NCBI GenBank assembly: GCA_013289695.1
Contig: JABCZK010000001.1
Span: forward strand, 62,001-126,000
Length of the DNA: 64,000 nucleotides
Origin: Acidobacteriota bacterium
GTDB lineage: Bacteria > Acidobacteriota > Terriglobia > Acidiferrales > UBA7541
Direction of reading: 5' to 3'
Positions 28,613-38,463 of the stretch are shown in pieces (the stretch's first letter is position 1; every line of letters starts with the position of its first letter). Both the position numbers and the translations under genes were made by a program. The notes below the pieces were generated by a model. That model ran no database searches. It had not been told where the DNA came from and saw only the letters and a program-made list of their open reading frames with translations.

Positions 28613-30229
28613 TCAGCGCCTTCCCTTGGGGCCTGCGAAATTTCCTGGTCTTGGTTTGTGATGGCCCGGGCCGCTACCGCTGCGTTTTGGTGCGCCGGGG
28701 CGCGGCTTCATGCCGGCCGGGCCTCCGCCGGGTTTTGTGAATTTGCCTTTCGAACGGCCGAATGCGCCGGGTTCGGAGGGTTTGCGCGATTTCCAGGGGG
28801 CGCCGGGTTTGCGGCTGCCTCCTCCTGCTGTCCCACTGCTGCGGAATTTTGAGCCTGGGCCTGCGCTCGGGCGCCCTGCGTGCTGCGATGATTCGGCGCG
28901 GCGCCACGGAGCTTCTGATTTTTGTTTGATTGGGCGATCGTAGTCCGAGTCTTGCTCGCGGCGCTGGAAGGTATCGGGGCGGAATTTCTGGAACGGCTTT
29001 CCGCCGTGATGTGGTTTTGAGTCGGCGGGGCCTTCCCTTCTGAGCGGCGGGCGCGGTTTCCACGGGCCGCGCGTTTTTTCGCTGTGCGATTTCGAGTCGT
29101 GTGATTTTTCGCCGAATGATTTTAAGAATGGCGGTTTTGAAGGGCGTCCGCCTGCGGCTGCTGGGCGCGATTTGAAATCGGGGCGCGCGGGATGGCCTTG
29201 GCGCGAATTCTGAAAGCCTTTTTGTGGCGGCGCAGAGAATGGAATTGTTGCGGCCGGCGCCGGCGGCACGGGGCGATCGTGCGGTGCGTTCTTGAAATTC
29301 TGATGCGGACGCGGCGTGTAGCTGTCGCGCGGAACGAACGGTTGAGTCGTACGCTTTGCTTCGCCTGGTTTAGGTTTCGGTTGATAGGGGCGGCGTTTGA
29401 CGAAGGGGCGGCGCGCGCTCGCGGGTGCGAACTGCAGCTTGGGAATGCCTGTTGCAGCACTCGGCGACGCTGCCGACAAAACCGGCTGGGCGCTCGTGAG
29501 CATTGCTGGATGTGCTGTTGGACCGATTTGCGCAGCGGCTGGCTGGACCATGCGGCGCAGAGTGTTTACTTCAGCGTCTGAAAGCGGGCGATAAGTTCCC
29601 GCGGCGAGCGATTCGAGCGTGAGGTTGCCGATTTTTACGCGCTTGATTTTTTCCACGGGGTGGCCGGTCTGGAACAGGCGGTTGCGCAGCTGGTCGCGGC
29701 GAGCTTCGGAGAGTGTGACTTCGTACCACGGAGCGTCTTTGCCTTTGATGCGCGTGATGCGGGCGCCTGTCGATTGCGCTAGGCTTTCGATTTCTTCAAA
29801 GGTTAGAAGCGTTTTCAATTTCAGATTGTAGGTTTGCGGCAGGTGATGGGCTTTGAGCATCAGGTTCGCTAGTTCGCCGTCGTTGGTGAGGAAAACGAGG
29901 CCGAAGGAGTGATATTCCAGGCGGCCTACGGGAAAGACGCGCTGCGCGACGCCGTGGAGCATATCGGCGAGGGAGCGGCGCCCTTCGGGGTCAATCATGG
30001 TGGAGACTACTTCGGGCGGTTTATTCAGCAGCAGATAGACGCGCTCGGTTTCGGGGCGCAGGAGTTTGCCCTGGACTTTGATGTGATCGTTGGATTCGTC
30101 GGCTTTGCTGCCAAGTTCGGTGATGGTTTGGCCGTTCACGGTGACTAGGCCGGATTTGATGAGTTCTTCGGCGTGGCGGCGGGAGGCGATGCCGGCGCGC
30201 GCAATAATTTTCTGTAGTCGTTCGAGCAT
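28613..30229 (-). CDS. RluB/RsuA-type pseudouridine synthase with a long basic disordered C-terminal tail
   Basis: S4 domain MLERLQKIIARAGIASRRHAEELIKSGLVTVNG; FPVGRLEYHSFGLVFLTNDGELAN; about 270-aa K/R/P/G-rich tail. ATG at 30229. Confidence 0.9.
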   Translation of the reverse strand: MLERLQKIIARAGIASRRHAEELIKSGLVTVNGQTITELGSKADESNDHIKVQGKLLRPETERVYLLLNKPPEVVSTMIDPEGRRSLADMLHGVAQRVFPVGRLEYHSFGLVFLTNDGELANLMLKAHHLPQTYNLKLKTLLTFEEIESLAQSTGARITRIKGKDAPWYEVTLSEARRDQLRNRLFQTGHPVEKIKRVKIGNLTLESLAAGTYRPLSDAEVNTLRRMVQPAAAQIGPTAHPAMLTSAQPVLSAASPSAATGIPKLQFAPASARRPFVKRRPYQPKPKPGEAKRTTQPFVPRDSYTPRPHQNFKNAPHDRPVPPAPAATIPFSAPPQKGFQNSRQGHPARPDFKSRPAAAGGRPSKPPFLKSFGEKSHDSKSHSEKTRGPWKPRPPLRREGPADSKPHHGGKPFQKFRPDTFQRREQDSDYDRPIKQKSEAPWRRAESSQHAGRPSAGPGSKFRSSGTAGGGSRKPGAPWKSRKPSEPGAFGRSKGKFTKPGGGPAGMKPRPGAPKRSGSGPGHHKPRPGNFAGPKGRR

Positions 30230-30568
30230 GGGAAGGCTGAGCGGCTCCGTGGTGCTTGTATAGCTTAACGGAAAAAGCGTCTCAGCGCGAATGAGGAACC
30301 GCAGCAACAGCTGTGTCGCACCTACGGCGCTCCGGATTTTCTTCGTGAGTTTTCCCGCCGCTTCCGAGCTGGGCTAGCTTATGCCGCGCCTACGGCGCTG
30401 GTGCGACGGCTTGCGTCGGATAAAGAGCCGGCGAGACGCCGGCTCGATCGACGGCAACGGCTGTCCGGTCCCGCGTTGCAGGACTGGCCGCTACAGATGC
30501 AACACCAACCGCAGGGTTAAAGGCGCCCGCGTGAAGGCGGCCGCTACAAAGGCAAATTCAAAGGCGCG

Positions 30569-31372
30569 CTAGGTTTCCGAGTCGGAGGATTGACTGGCAG
30601 AGCCGGCGGAGGCGGCAGCGGCGCGGGATTTGTCGCTGTCTTCGGGCGTCGTATGGGATGTGGCTTCGGATTCGGCAGCGGTAGAGATATCTTGAGCGGC
30701 CGCGACTGCGGATTCGCCGACTGCGATTCCGGCTCCGGTGGCGACTTCTACTTCGACAACTTCCGCGTCGACAATTTCTGAGCCGATTGCGGCGGATTCT
30801 TCTGGCTCGGCTTCGGCTATGCCTTCGTCGGAACCGAGGGCGGCTTGGGCGAGGGCTTCGAATTCTTTCAGGCTGGGGAGCTCGTCGAGATCGGAAAGGC
30901 CGAAGCGCATCATGAATTGTTTGGAGGTGCGATAGAGGATAGGGCGGCCGATGACTTCTTTGCGGCCAGCGGTGGTGATCAGGCGCTTTTCGAGGAGGGT
31001 TTTAATCACGCCGCCTACGTGGACGCCGCGGATTTCATTTATTTCGGGAACGGTGACTGGTTGTTTGTAGGCGATGACCGCTAGAGTTTCCAGCGCGGGC
31101 ATAGTAAGGCGCAGCGGCGGTTGCAGGCTCTTGATAAATTTGCGGACTACGTCGTGATGCTGGGCTTTGGTGTAGAACTTCCAGCCGCCGGCGACTTTGC
31201 GGACTTCGATGCCGCGGTCGTCGGTCTGGTAGGCGGCGGTGAGTTGTTCGAGCGCGGCGCGGGCTTCGGGTTTTTCGATGCCGAGGGCTTTGGAGATTTG
31301 GTCGAGCGTGGCGGGCTCGTCGGCGGCATAGATGATGGCTTCTAGTGAGGATTGGATTTCTTGTGGCGTCAT
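30569..31372 (-). CDS. scpB: segregation and condensation protein B
   Basis: [62 protein letters not shown]-type wHTH; acidic low-complexity C-tail. Confidence 0.93.
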   Translation of the reverse strand: [267 protein letters not shown]

Positions 31373-31583
31373 TTGGTTTTTTGCCTCTTTGCGTTTGTCG
31401 GTCGTGCTTACGGCGGGCACGGCATGCCGTGCCCCTACGGCCTAGAAATTGTTTGAATGCAAAACATCTTGCAGCAAAACCACAAATCCGGCCTCAGGGG
31501 CTGAAGCCCCAAGGATAGAGCGCGATTTACGTCGGGGCTAAAGCCCCGCCCTTCCCTACTCCGCAATCCGACGGATCGACGTG

Positions 31584-32357
31584 TCACAGGTATTGCTCCT
31601 CGATTTGTGACAGGGCGTCGGGGCCGGCGAAGACTGCATCGAACATTTTGTGTTTGCGCAGGCGGATGTCTTCGAAGAGGTCGGATTGCACTAGCAGGAC
31701 GGCTTGCATGCGGACCATTTCGAGGACGGCTAGCAGCGCGACGATCATGGCGTTGCGCGTTTCGCAGGTTTCGAAAAATTCGATTAGGGAGACGGGATCG
31801 TCGGTGACGATCAGGCGCTGGCGCAGGCGGTCCATCATCTGCGCGATGGAGACGGTATCGTGGCGCAGGCCGAATTGCGGGACTTCCTTGCGGCGTTCGA
31901 GAACTTGTTGGAATGTTTTGACGAGATCAACTAGCGAGACGACTAGCTCGCCTTGGACTTCGTCGCCGCCGTAGAGGGACTTATCGGGATGCGACCAGAC
32001 GTTCGCTTCGACCTGTTGCTTCTGGTAGAGGAGCTGCGCGGCGTTTTTGAATTTTTCGTGTTCTAGTAGGCGGTGGACTAGTTCATCGCGCGGATCTTGT
32101 TCTTCGGCGGCCAGGAGCGGGTCCACTGGCAGGAGCATTTTGGATTTGATGTGGATTAGCGTAGCGGCCATGTAGATGAAATCGGCGGAGACGTCTATGT
32201 CTAATTTTTCGAGTTGGTGGAGGTAGTCGAGATATTGCTCGGTGATTTTGGCGATAGGGATATTGTGGATGTCCATCTCCTGCTTGCGGATTAGATCGAG
32301 CAGGAGATCGAGCGGTCCTTCGTACGATGGTAGATTGATGCGATAGGGTGATGCCAT
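31584..32357 (-). CDS. scpA: segregation and condensation protein A
   Basis: YEGPLDLLLDLIRKQEMDIHNIPIAKITEQYLDYL, ADFIYMAATLIHIKSKMLLP. Confidence 0.95.
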   Translation of the reverse strand: MASPYRINLPSYEGPLDLLLDLIRKQEMDIHNIPIAKITEQYLDYLHQLEKLDIDVSADFIYMAATLIHIKSKMLLPVDPLLAAEEQDPRDELVHRLLEHEKFKNAAQLLYQKQQVEANVWSHPDKSLYGGDEVQGELVVSLVDLVKTFQQVLERRKEVPQFGLRHDTVSIAQMMDRLRQRLIVTDDPVSLIEFFETCETRNAMIVALLAVLEMVRMQAVLLVQSDLFEDIRLRKHKMFDAVFAGPDALSQIEEQYL

Positions 32358-32403
32358 TCTAAGAGTTATGCTCCTGTGGAACGGGCTTCAGCCCGTTCGC
32401 ACT

Positions 32404-32664
32404 TCATTGCACTGGACGCGGATTGACGGGTGTGATGTTGAACTTGCCGCCGGAGTTATTCACCGACACAAGGTCGCCCGCTTCGATCCGCAGCATGCCC
32501 GCAAGCCAGTCTTTGATTTCAATAACCAGGAACCCGCCCTTTACTTCTGAAATTCCGCGAGAACATTCAACAAACTCATCACCACCGGCCGCGAGCGAAA
32601 TCCGCTAGACGAGGATTCCGTCCACTTTCTCTACGGGTCCTTGAAGTGATGCAGGTTCATCCAT
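32404..32664 (-). pseudogene. small protein gene with one in-frame TAG (32605-32607)
   Basis: Minus-strand reading: MDEPASLQGPVEKVDGILV-TAG-RISLAAGGDEFVECSRGISEVKGGFLVIEIKDWLAGMLRIEAGDLVSVNNSGGKFNITPVNPRPVQ-TGA, one continuous frame of 87 codons. Confidence 0.6.
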
Positions 32665-32675
32665 CGGTGTAAGGT

Positions 32676-33917
32676 TTACGTCCCCTGCTCGCGCGCTTCG
32701 TCCCATTGGAAGATCGCGTTGCGGACGCGGTTCATGGTTTTGCGCGCGACCTTCTGGGCTTGCTTCGAACCGGTGTCGAGGATATCCCAAACTTGCTGTG
32801 GATTGGCCTCAAATTGTTTGCGGCGTGCCTGGATAGGCTCGATCCACTTCACCAGGCCTTCGGCCATTTCTTTTTTGCAGTCCACGCAGCCGATGGCGGC
32901 GGAGCGGCAGTCGCGGTCAATGCGGGCTACCGTGTCGGGCGGCGAAAATAATTTGTGATAGGCGAAGACCGGGCAGATTTCCGGGCGGCCGGGGTCGGTG
33001 CGGCGGACGCGTTGGGGGTCGGTGAGCATGTGCTTCAAGACCTTGTTACGAATCTCCTCAGGCGAGTCGGTAAGCCATATTGCATTGCCGTACGATTTCG
33101 CCATGCGGCGGCCGTCGAGACCGGGAAGGCGGGGGGTTTCGGTGGGGATGTAGGCTGGCTCGCGCAGTATGGAATTCATCTTGAAGTATTTCGCGAATTC
33201 GCCGACTTCGCGCACGAAGTTATCCCAGCCAATTTGGGAAGCCCTCCACTTGAATGCCCACGGGTTCTTCGCGAGCGTTTCCTCGGCAGGAAGGGCCGCG
33301 TCCACCAGCGAAGGAGGAAGCTCCACTAATTGTTTTAGCTTTTTCAGAGCGTCGTGATACCCAGCCAAATCCTTTTTCACTTCAAATCCGAAATGCGTGT
33401 TGAATCTGCGCACAACTTCGCGAGTTAGTTCGACGTGCGGAGCTTGATCTTCGCCGACTGGAACGAGCAAGTCTTGTTTCGGCTCGCCGTACATTACGAT
33501 GTCGGCGGATTGGAGGAGGGGGTAGCCCAGGAAGCCGTAGGTGCCCAGGTCGCGGCCTCTCAGGTTTTCAATTTGTTCTTTGTAGGTGGGGACGCGCTCT
33601 AGCCAACTTAGCGGGGTGGTCATGGAGAGGAGGACGTGGAGTTCGGCGTGTTCGAGAACTTGGGATTGCACGAAGAGGGTGGATTTTTCTGGGTCGAGGC
33701 CTACGGCCAGCCAGTCCATGGCAACTTGCAGGGTGTTTTCGGCGATGGAGGAGGTGTCTTCGTAGTGCGTGGTTAGGGCGTGCCAGTCGGCTACGAAGAA
33801 GTAGCAATCGTATTCTTGCTGGAGTTTTAGCCAGTTGGAGAGGGCGCCGAAGAAATGGCCCAGGTGGAGGCGGCCGGTGGGGCGCATGCCGCTGAGGACT
33901 CGTTTCGGTTTCGTCAT
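32676..33917 (-). CDS. trpS: tryptophanyl-tRNA synthetase
   Basis: VLSGMRPTGRLHLGHFFGAL, GYPLLQSADIVMY, LVPVGEDQAPHVELTRE, DGRRMAKSYGN (KMSKS-like). ATG at 33917. Confidence 0.95.
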   Translation of the reverse strand: MTKPKRVLSGMRPTGRLHLGHFFGALSNWLKLQQEYDCYFFVADWHALTTHYEDTSSIAENTLQVAMDWLAVGLDPEKSTLFVQSQVLEHAELHVLLSMTTPLSWLERVPTYKEQIENLRGRDLGTYGFLGYPLLQSADIVMYGEPKQDLLVPVGEDQAPHVELTREVVRRFNTHFGFEVKKDLAGYHDALKKLKQLVELPPSLVDAALPAEETLAKNPWAFKWRASQIGWDNFVREVGEFAKYFKMNSILREPAYIPTETPRLPGLDGRRMAKSYGNAIWLTDSPEEIRNKVLKHMLTDPQRVRRTDPGRPEICPVFAYHKLFSPPDTVARIDRDCRSAAIGCVDCKKEMAEGLVKWIEPIQARRKQFEANPQQVWDILDTGSKQAQKVARKTMNRVRNAIFQWDEAREQGT

Positions 33918-34246
33918 GCTTTCGCGGTTCCGATGCGAAGGCGGTTGCCGTCCGGGTCGCGCAGCTCGATTTCGTGCGCCCAGGGCTTCTCGCCGACTTT
34001 CACTTGAAAATCTTTGGCGATTGGTAAGACGTCCTGGACCCACAGATAGACGAGGGTGTCCGGACGCGCGTCTCCTTTATGTTCGGAAAGAAACATGCGC
34101 ACCGCACCTCGGGCGATGGAGACGAAGGCGGGAAGGTGCGGCTCGAAGCGGCGTTCCCATTCTTTTTGGAAGCCGAGGCGTTGGTACCACGCCGCGGAGT
34201 TCGCGGCATCGGCGACGTGCAGGATGGGGATGACTTGTTCGTTCAT
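33914..34246 (-). CDS. VOC/glyoxalase-bleomycin resistance-like protein
   Basis: IPILHVADAANSAAWYQRLGFQKEW, EIELRDPDGNRLRIG. Confidence 0.88.
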   Translation of the reverse strand: MNEQVIPILHVADAANSAAWYQRLGFQKEWERRFEPHLPAFVSIARGAVRMFLSEHKGDARPDTLVYLWVQDVLPIAKDFQVKVGEKPWAHEIELRDPDGNRLRIGTAKA

Positions 34247-34505
34247 TGGTTCAAGCTCCTAGGAATTCTGCGTGACGAAGATGCCACCTAGTCAACGGCG
34301 CCCGCCTGAGGGCGGCCGATACAAATTCAAAGGCAACAGCGAAGGCTGGCGGTCTGAAGACCGCCGCTACAAGGTCAAAGGCGATCGCAACACCTGTGCT
34401 CCAGCAGCTGAAGCCGCACTCGCTTGGCCGCGATCATGTCGTGGCTAAAGCCACGACCTCCAAAGATTCGACCCGCCGCTACGAATTCAAAACCGACATT
34501 TCCGC

Positions 34506-35726
34506 TCAGTGGCGCAGCAGATCGCGAGCTATTACCAGGCGCTGCATTTCGCTGGTGCCTTCGTAGATTGTCAGGACGCGGGCGTCGCGATAGTAGCGCT
34601 CGACATCCGTTTCGCGCGAATAGCCGCTGCTGCCGTGGACTTGGACGGCCTTGTAGGCTACGCGGTTAGCCATTTCGCTTGCGTAGAGTTTGGCGCGAGA
34701 GGCGTGCGAGCCGCGCGGGCGGCTTGCGGTATCGCGGCCTTCGGCCCGGCTTGATTGTGTAGCGCCCACTTCCCTGCCTCGTGTCTCTTTGTCGCGCAAT
34801 TCTTTATCTCGTTGCCACGCTGCGAAGTGCGTTAGGGCGCGGGCGGCGGAGACTTCTGTTTCCATGTCGGCCAGCATCCATTGGATGGCTTGATATTCGG
34901 CGATCGGGTGGCCGAAGGTTTTTCTTTGCTTGGCGTAGCGCGTTGCGGCTTCTAGCGCCCCTTGGCCTACGCCCACGGATTGGGCTGCGATGCCGATGCG
35001 GCCGCCATCGAGCGATTCCAGAGCGATTCTTAGGCCTTGGCCCTCTTCGCCCAAGCGATTTTCGGCTGGGACGCTGCAATCTTGCAGCGAAATTTCCGCG
35101 GAGCGCGAAAGGCGCAGGCCCATTTTATCTTCGTAGCGGCTAATGCGGAAGCCAGGAAAATCGGGCTCGACCAAAAAGGCGGTGACGCCGCGGCTGCCTG
35201 CGGCGGGATTGGTTTTCGCGAAGACGATGTAGAGGCCGGAGACGCCGCCGTTGGTGACCCAGGCTTTCGTGCCGTTCAAGATGTAGTGTTCGCCATCGCG
35301 GACGGCGCGGGTTTGGACACCGGCGGCGTCGGAACCGGCTTGCGGTTCGGTGAGGCAGAAGGCGCCGAGAATTTCGCCACGGGCGAGGCGGGGGAGATAT
35401 TTTTTCTTTTGTTGATCGGTGCCGGATTTCCAGAGCGGGACGGCGACGACCGAATTCGTGACGCTTAGGGCTACGGCGGTGGAGGCGTCCACGCGGGCTA
35501 CCTCTTCCAGCATCAGAGCGTAGCTGACGGTGTCTGTGCCGGCGCCGCCCCATTCTTCGGGGACTAACATACCGCAGCAGCCTAGGTCGCCTAGTTTTTT
35601 GAGTTGGTCGGCGGGAAATTTTTCGGCGCGCTCGTATTCACGGAGGATCGGACGCATTTCCGTTTCCATGAATTGGCGGACGGTGTCGCGGATGAGAATT
35701 TGGTCGCTGCTGAGTGAAAAATCCAT
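34506..35726 (-). CDS. acyl-CoA dehydrogenase
   Basis: MDFSLSSDQILIRDTVRQF, GAFCLTEPQAGSDAAG, KAWVTNGG, QVHGSSGYSRETDVERYYRDARVLTIYEGTSEMQRLVIAR. ATG at 35726. Confidence 0.94.
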   Translation of the reverse strand: MDFSLSSDQILIRDTVRQFMETEMRPILREYERAEKFPADQLKKLGDLGCCGMLVPEEWGGAGTDTVSYALMLEEVARVDASTAVALSVTNSVVAVPLWKSGTDQQKKKYLPRLARGEILGAFCLTEPQAGSDAAGVQTRAVRDGEHYILNGTKAWVTNGGVSGLYIVFAKTNPAAGSRGVTAFLVEPDFPGFRISRYEDKMGLRLSRSAEISLQDCSVPAENRLGEEGQGLRIALESLDGGRIGIAAQSVGVGQGALEAATRYAKQRKTFGHPIAEYQAIQWMLADMETEVSAARALTHFAAWQRDKELRDKETRGREVGATQSSRAEGRDTASRPRGSHASRAKLYASEMANRVAYKAVQVHGSSGYSRETDVERYYRDARVLTIYEGTSEMQRLVIARDLLRH

Positions 35727-35899
35727 CGAGAAGTGTACGAGCGATGCTAGCACACTGTGGAGGGCAAAGGCACCACTGATGAAGGTGGATAAACACTGAC
35801 ATACGCAGTGCTGAACGCGAGCGAAGTGAAAGGCGAAGAGAGATCCTTCGTCGCTTAGCTCCTCAGGATGAGCGGCGCGCGGATTTTCGAGGGCGCCAG

Positions 35900-36391
35900 T
35901 TATTCGACGTCGTTTTTCTTTTGGAGTTCGGGGGGTTTTAGGCGCTCGCTTAGTTTTGATTTTTTGCCGGCTTTTACTTCGACCGTCTGGGTTTTTGTTA
36001 TCAGGCCTTTAGATTCGAAGACTACGGTGTAGTGGCCGGGCTTCAGGTCATCGAAGCTGTAGGCGCCGGTGCCGTCGGTGGAACCGTTAGTGGCTTCTTT
36101 GGTGCTGAGATTGGTCAGGGTGACTTGCGCGCCGGCTAGCGGAGCGCCTTGATGATCGGAGACGTTGCCGGAGATGGAGCCGGTGTCGGATTGGGCGTGC
36201 GCGCGTGCTGGCGGTGGGGCGGTTGCTTGCGCTGGTGCGGCTGGCGCGACAATTAAGAAAGAAATCGCGATGATGCAGGTTGCTATTGGCGTGAGACCGA
36301 GAAAGCGTTTATTGCGTGGCATGGTGCCCCCTGAAAAATTAGGATGCTGCGGTGGAGTCGTCCGGGTTGCTTCGAAACTATTGAAATCCAT
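35900..36391 (-). CDS. secreted carboxypeptidase-regulatory-like (Ig-fold) protein
   Basis: Signal peptide, then GSISGNVSDHQGAPLAGAQVTLTNLSTKE...GAYSFDDLKPGHYTVVFESKG. Confidence 0.75.
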   Translation of the reverse strand: MDFNSFEATRTTPPQHPNFSGGTMPRNKRFLGLTPIATCIIAISFLIVAPAAPAQATAPPPARAHAQSDTGSISGNVSDHQGAPLAGAQVTLTNLSTKEATNGSTDGTGAYSFDDLKPGHYTVVFESKGLITKTQTVEVKAGKKSKLSERLKPPELQKKNDVE

Positions 36392-36559
36392 CCATAAACA
36401 TCCATCCTCAATGGAAACTCAAGGCTTCAGGGGCTAAAGCCCCTTTCGTCCGCGTGACGTTACGGCGGGGCTGAAGCCCCGCCCTTCCGTCCAACCATTT
36501 TCCGCGTGGCTGAGGCCCAGCGCTTCCGTGCAGCAATGTGTCGGGTTGCTTCGAGACAT

Positions 36560-37348
36560 TTAGAGTTTCAGAAGCTCGCGCAGCCGTTTGGTTTGGGCGC
36601 GCGAGACGGGAATTTCGCTGGCGCGCTTGTCGTTCATTTTCAGCATGTAGCTGGACTTGAACCAGGGGACGACTTCCTTGATGTGATTGATGTTGACGAG
36701 GTAAGAGCGGTGCGCGCGCCAGAAGCGATCGGCGTCGAGAGAGGCAGAAAGCTCCTCGATAGTGCGGTAGTTGGAGACGCCTTCGAAATCGCGGGTGAAA
36801 ATTGTGATGGTGCCGTCCTGGATCGAGGAATAGATCATGTCGTCGGCGTCTACCAGGAACATACGTTCTTGGGCTTTTACCAGGAGCTTTACGGGTTGCG
36901 CGGATTTGGCGGACGCGGCGGAAGGCAGTGTGAGCTGGCCCATTAAGGTTTCGAGGCGTTCTACGGGCGAGGTGTGGGCGTCCACCATTTTCTTGGCGCG
37001 TTGCAGGGCTTTGGCGATGCGGGCTTTGTCGAACGGCTTGAGGACGTAATCTACCGCGTTCACGTCGAAAGCTTGAATGGCGTAGTTGTCGAAGGCGGTG
37101 GCGAAGACGATTTGCGGGACGCGGAGCTTGCGTTCGAGAAGCTTTTTGATTACGCCGAAACCGTCGAGGCCGGGCATCTGGACGTCCAGGAAGACCAGGT
37201 CGGGCTCGTGTTCTTTGATCAGGGTGACCGCTTCGAGGCCGTTCTTGCCCAGGGCTACTACGTTTACCTCTGGAAAGCCCTTCAGTAAGTAGAGGAGTTC
37301 GTCGCGGGCTGGGCGCTCGTCGTCGACGATGACTGTGTTTATGGGCAT
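36560..37348 (-). CDS. LytTR-family response regulator
   Basis: Receiver NTVIVDDERPARDELLYLL, PDLVFLDVQMPGLDG, ATAFDNYAIQAFDVNAVDYVLKPF; LytTR FWRAHRSYLVNINHIKEVVPW. Confidence 0.92.
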   Translation of the reverse strand: MPINTVIVDDERPARDELLYLLKGFPEVNVVALGKNGLEAVTLIKEHEPDLVFLDVQMPGLDGFGVIKKLLERKLRVPQIVFATAFDNYAIQAFDVNAVDYVLKPFDKARIAKALQRAKKMVDAHTSPVERLETLMGQLTLPSAASAKSAQPVKLLVKAQERMFLVDADDMIYSSIQDGTITIFTRDFEGVSNYRTIEELSASLDADRFWRAHRSYLVNINHIKEVVPWFKSSYMLKMNDKRASEIPVSRAQTKRLRELLKL

Positions 37349-37554
37349 GGGGTTTGTTTGCCGGAAGCAGTATATGCAACGGGGATACGGGCGGCAAGAA
37401 ATCAGGCGAGGTGGCGCGGACGCTGAATCGAGTGTACCTCAGAGACGCAATGGGAGCAGAGAAAGACAGAAAATTTAACACAGAGAAGACGGAGGAAAAT
37501 CGGAGGGCCCAGAGACGGCAACGGCAAGCTCTTGCAGGCCGAAGCTGCGTTAGT

Positions 37555-38139
37555 ATGTTTGTCGAGTTTGGAGTTACAGGAGCGATTGTGGCGAAGAAAA
37601 ATGCTACTGCGAAGGTGTTGAGCAGCGAGTTGGTTTTGCATACGCGGGTGTTTGATGTGCAGCGCGAGAAAGTGATCGAGCCGAGCGGGGTGGAGGCTAC
37701 GCGGGACATTATTGTGCATCCGGGATCAGTGGTGGTTCTGCCGGTATTGCCTGACGGAGGCATTGTGCTGATCCGGCAGTACCGGCACAGCGTGCGGCAG
37801 TATTTGTGGGAGTTGGTGGCGGGGCGCCGGGACGGGAATGAGAGTTTTGTGGCGGGGGCGCGACGGGAGCTGCGGGAAGAGACGGGATACACGGCGGGGA
37901 GGATGCAGCAGTTGCTTGACCTTTTTCCTAGTCCAGGGTTTTTGCGGGAAAACATGGTGATTTTCTTGGCTGCTGGATTGAAGAAAGGTGCGGCGAATCC
38001 GGAGCCGGACGAGAAGATCACACAGATGATTGTGACGTTGCGTGAAGCGGAGAAGTGGATACGGAGCGGGAAAATTCGCGATGGGAAGACGGTGGCGGGG
38101 ATTTTGTATTATGCGAAATATTTTGCGAAGAAGAAATGA
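37555..38139 (+). CDS. NUDIX hydrolase (ADP-ribose pyrophosphatase-like)
   Basis: GRRDGNESFVAGARRELREETGYTAGRMQQL Nudix box; start within 37555-37588. Confidence 0.88.
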   Translation: MFVEFGVTGAIVAKKNATAKVLSSELVLHTRVFDVQREKVIEPSGVEATRDIIVHPGSVVVLPVLPDGGIVLIRQYRHSVRQYLWELVAGRRDGNESFVAGARRELREETGYTAGRMQQLLDLFPSPGFLRENMVIFLAAGLKKGAANPEPDEKITQMIVTLREAEKWIRSGKIRDGKTVAGILYYAKYFAKKK

Positions 38140-38160
38140 GTGGACTGTGGTGTGAATCAA

Positions 38161-38245
38161 ACCAGGCAAGCCTCGCCTAGGTCGTTCTGTGGCTGGGCAC
38201 CGATCTTCGACGAAAGCGGCGGCAAGCCGCCGCACTCCAAAATGG
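38161..38245 (+). repeat. family C, copy 6
   Basis: ccaggcaagcctcgcctaggtcgttctg...cgacgaaagcggcggcaagccgccgcactccaaaat. Confidence 0.85.
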
Positions 38246-38463
38246 GCTTGGCGGCGCTCGGTTGGAGACGACCGACAACGGCGCTCGGGCCGGCCGTGAG
38301 GAATGCCAATCGGGAGATTGGCGTTCGCGGGCGTGGGCTGTACTTCCGTTCAATGGGTGATTGAGCACCCCAGATTGGTTGTAAACCTTCAGTTCCCTTC
38401 CTTGCTGCTAGGCTGGGATTTCGGCGTTTATTGGTGCGGTATCGCGGCATAGGAGCATGGCTT

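Noticed and set aside
32605-32607. Programmed pyrrolysine or amber recoding as the explanation for the in-frame TAG
   Set aside because: No pyl genes or recoding signals visible; a simple nonsense mutation or sequence error is more likely, so listed as pseudogene.
36408-38021. 537-aa minus-strand ORF
   Set aside because: Runs antisense through NUDIX, across repeats and out of frame over the LytTR gene; no coherent domain.
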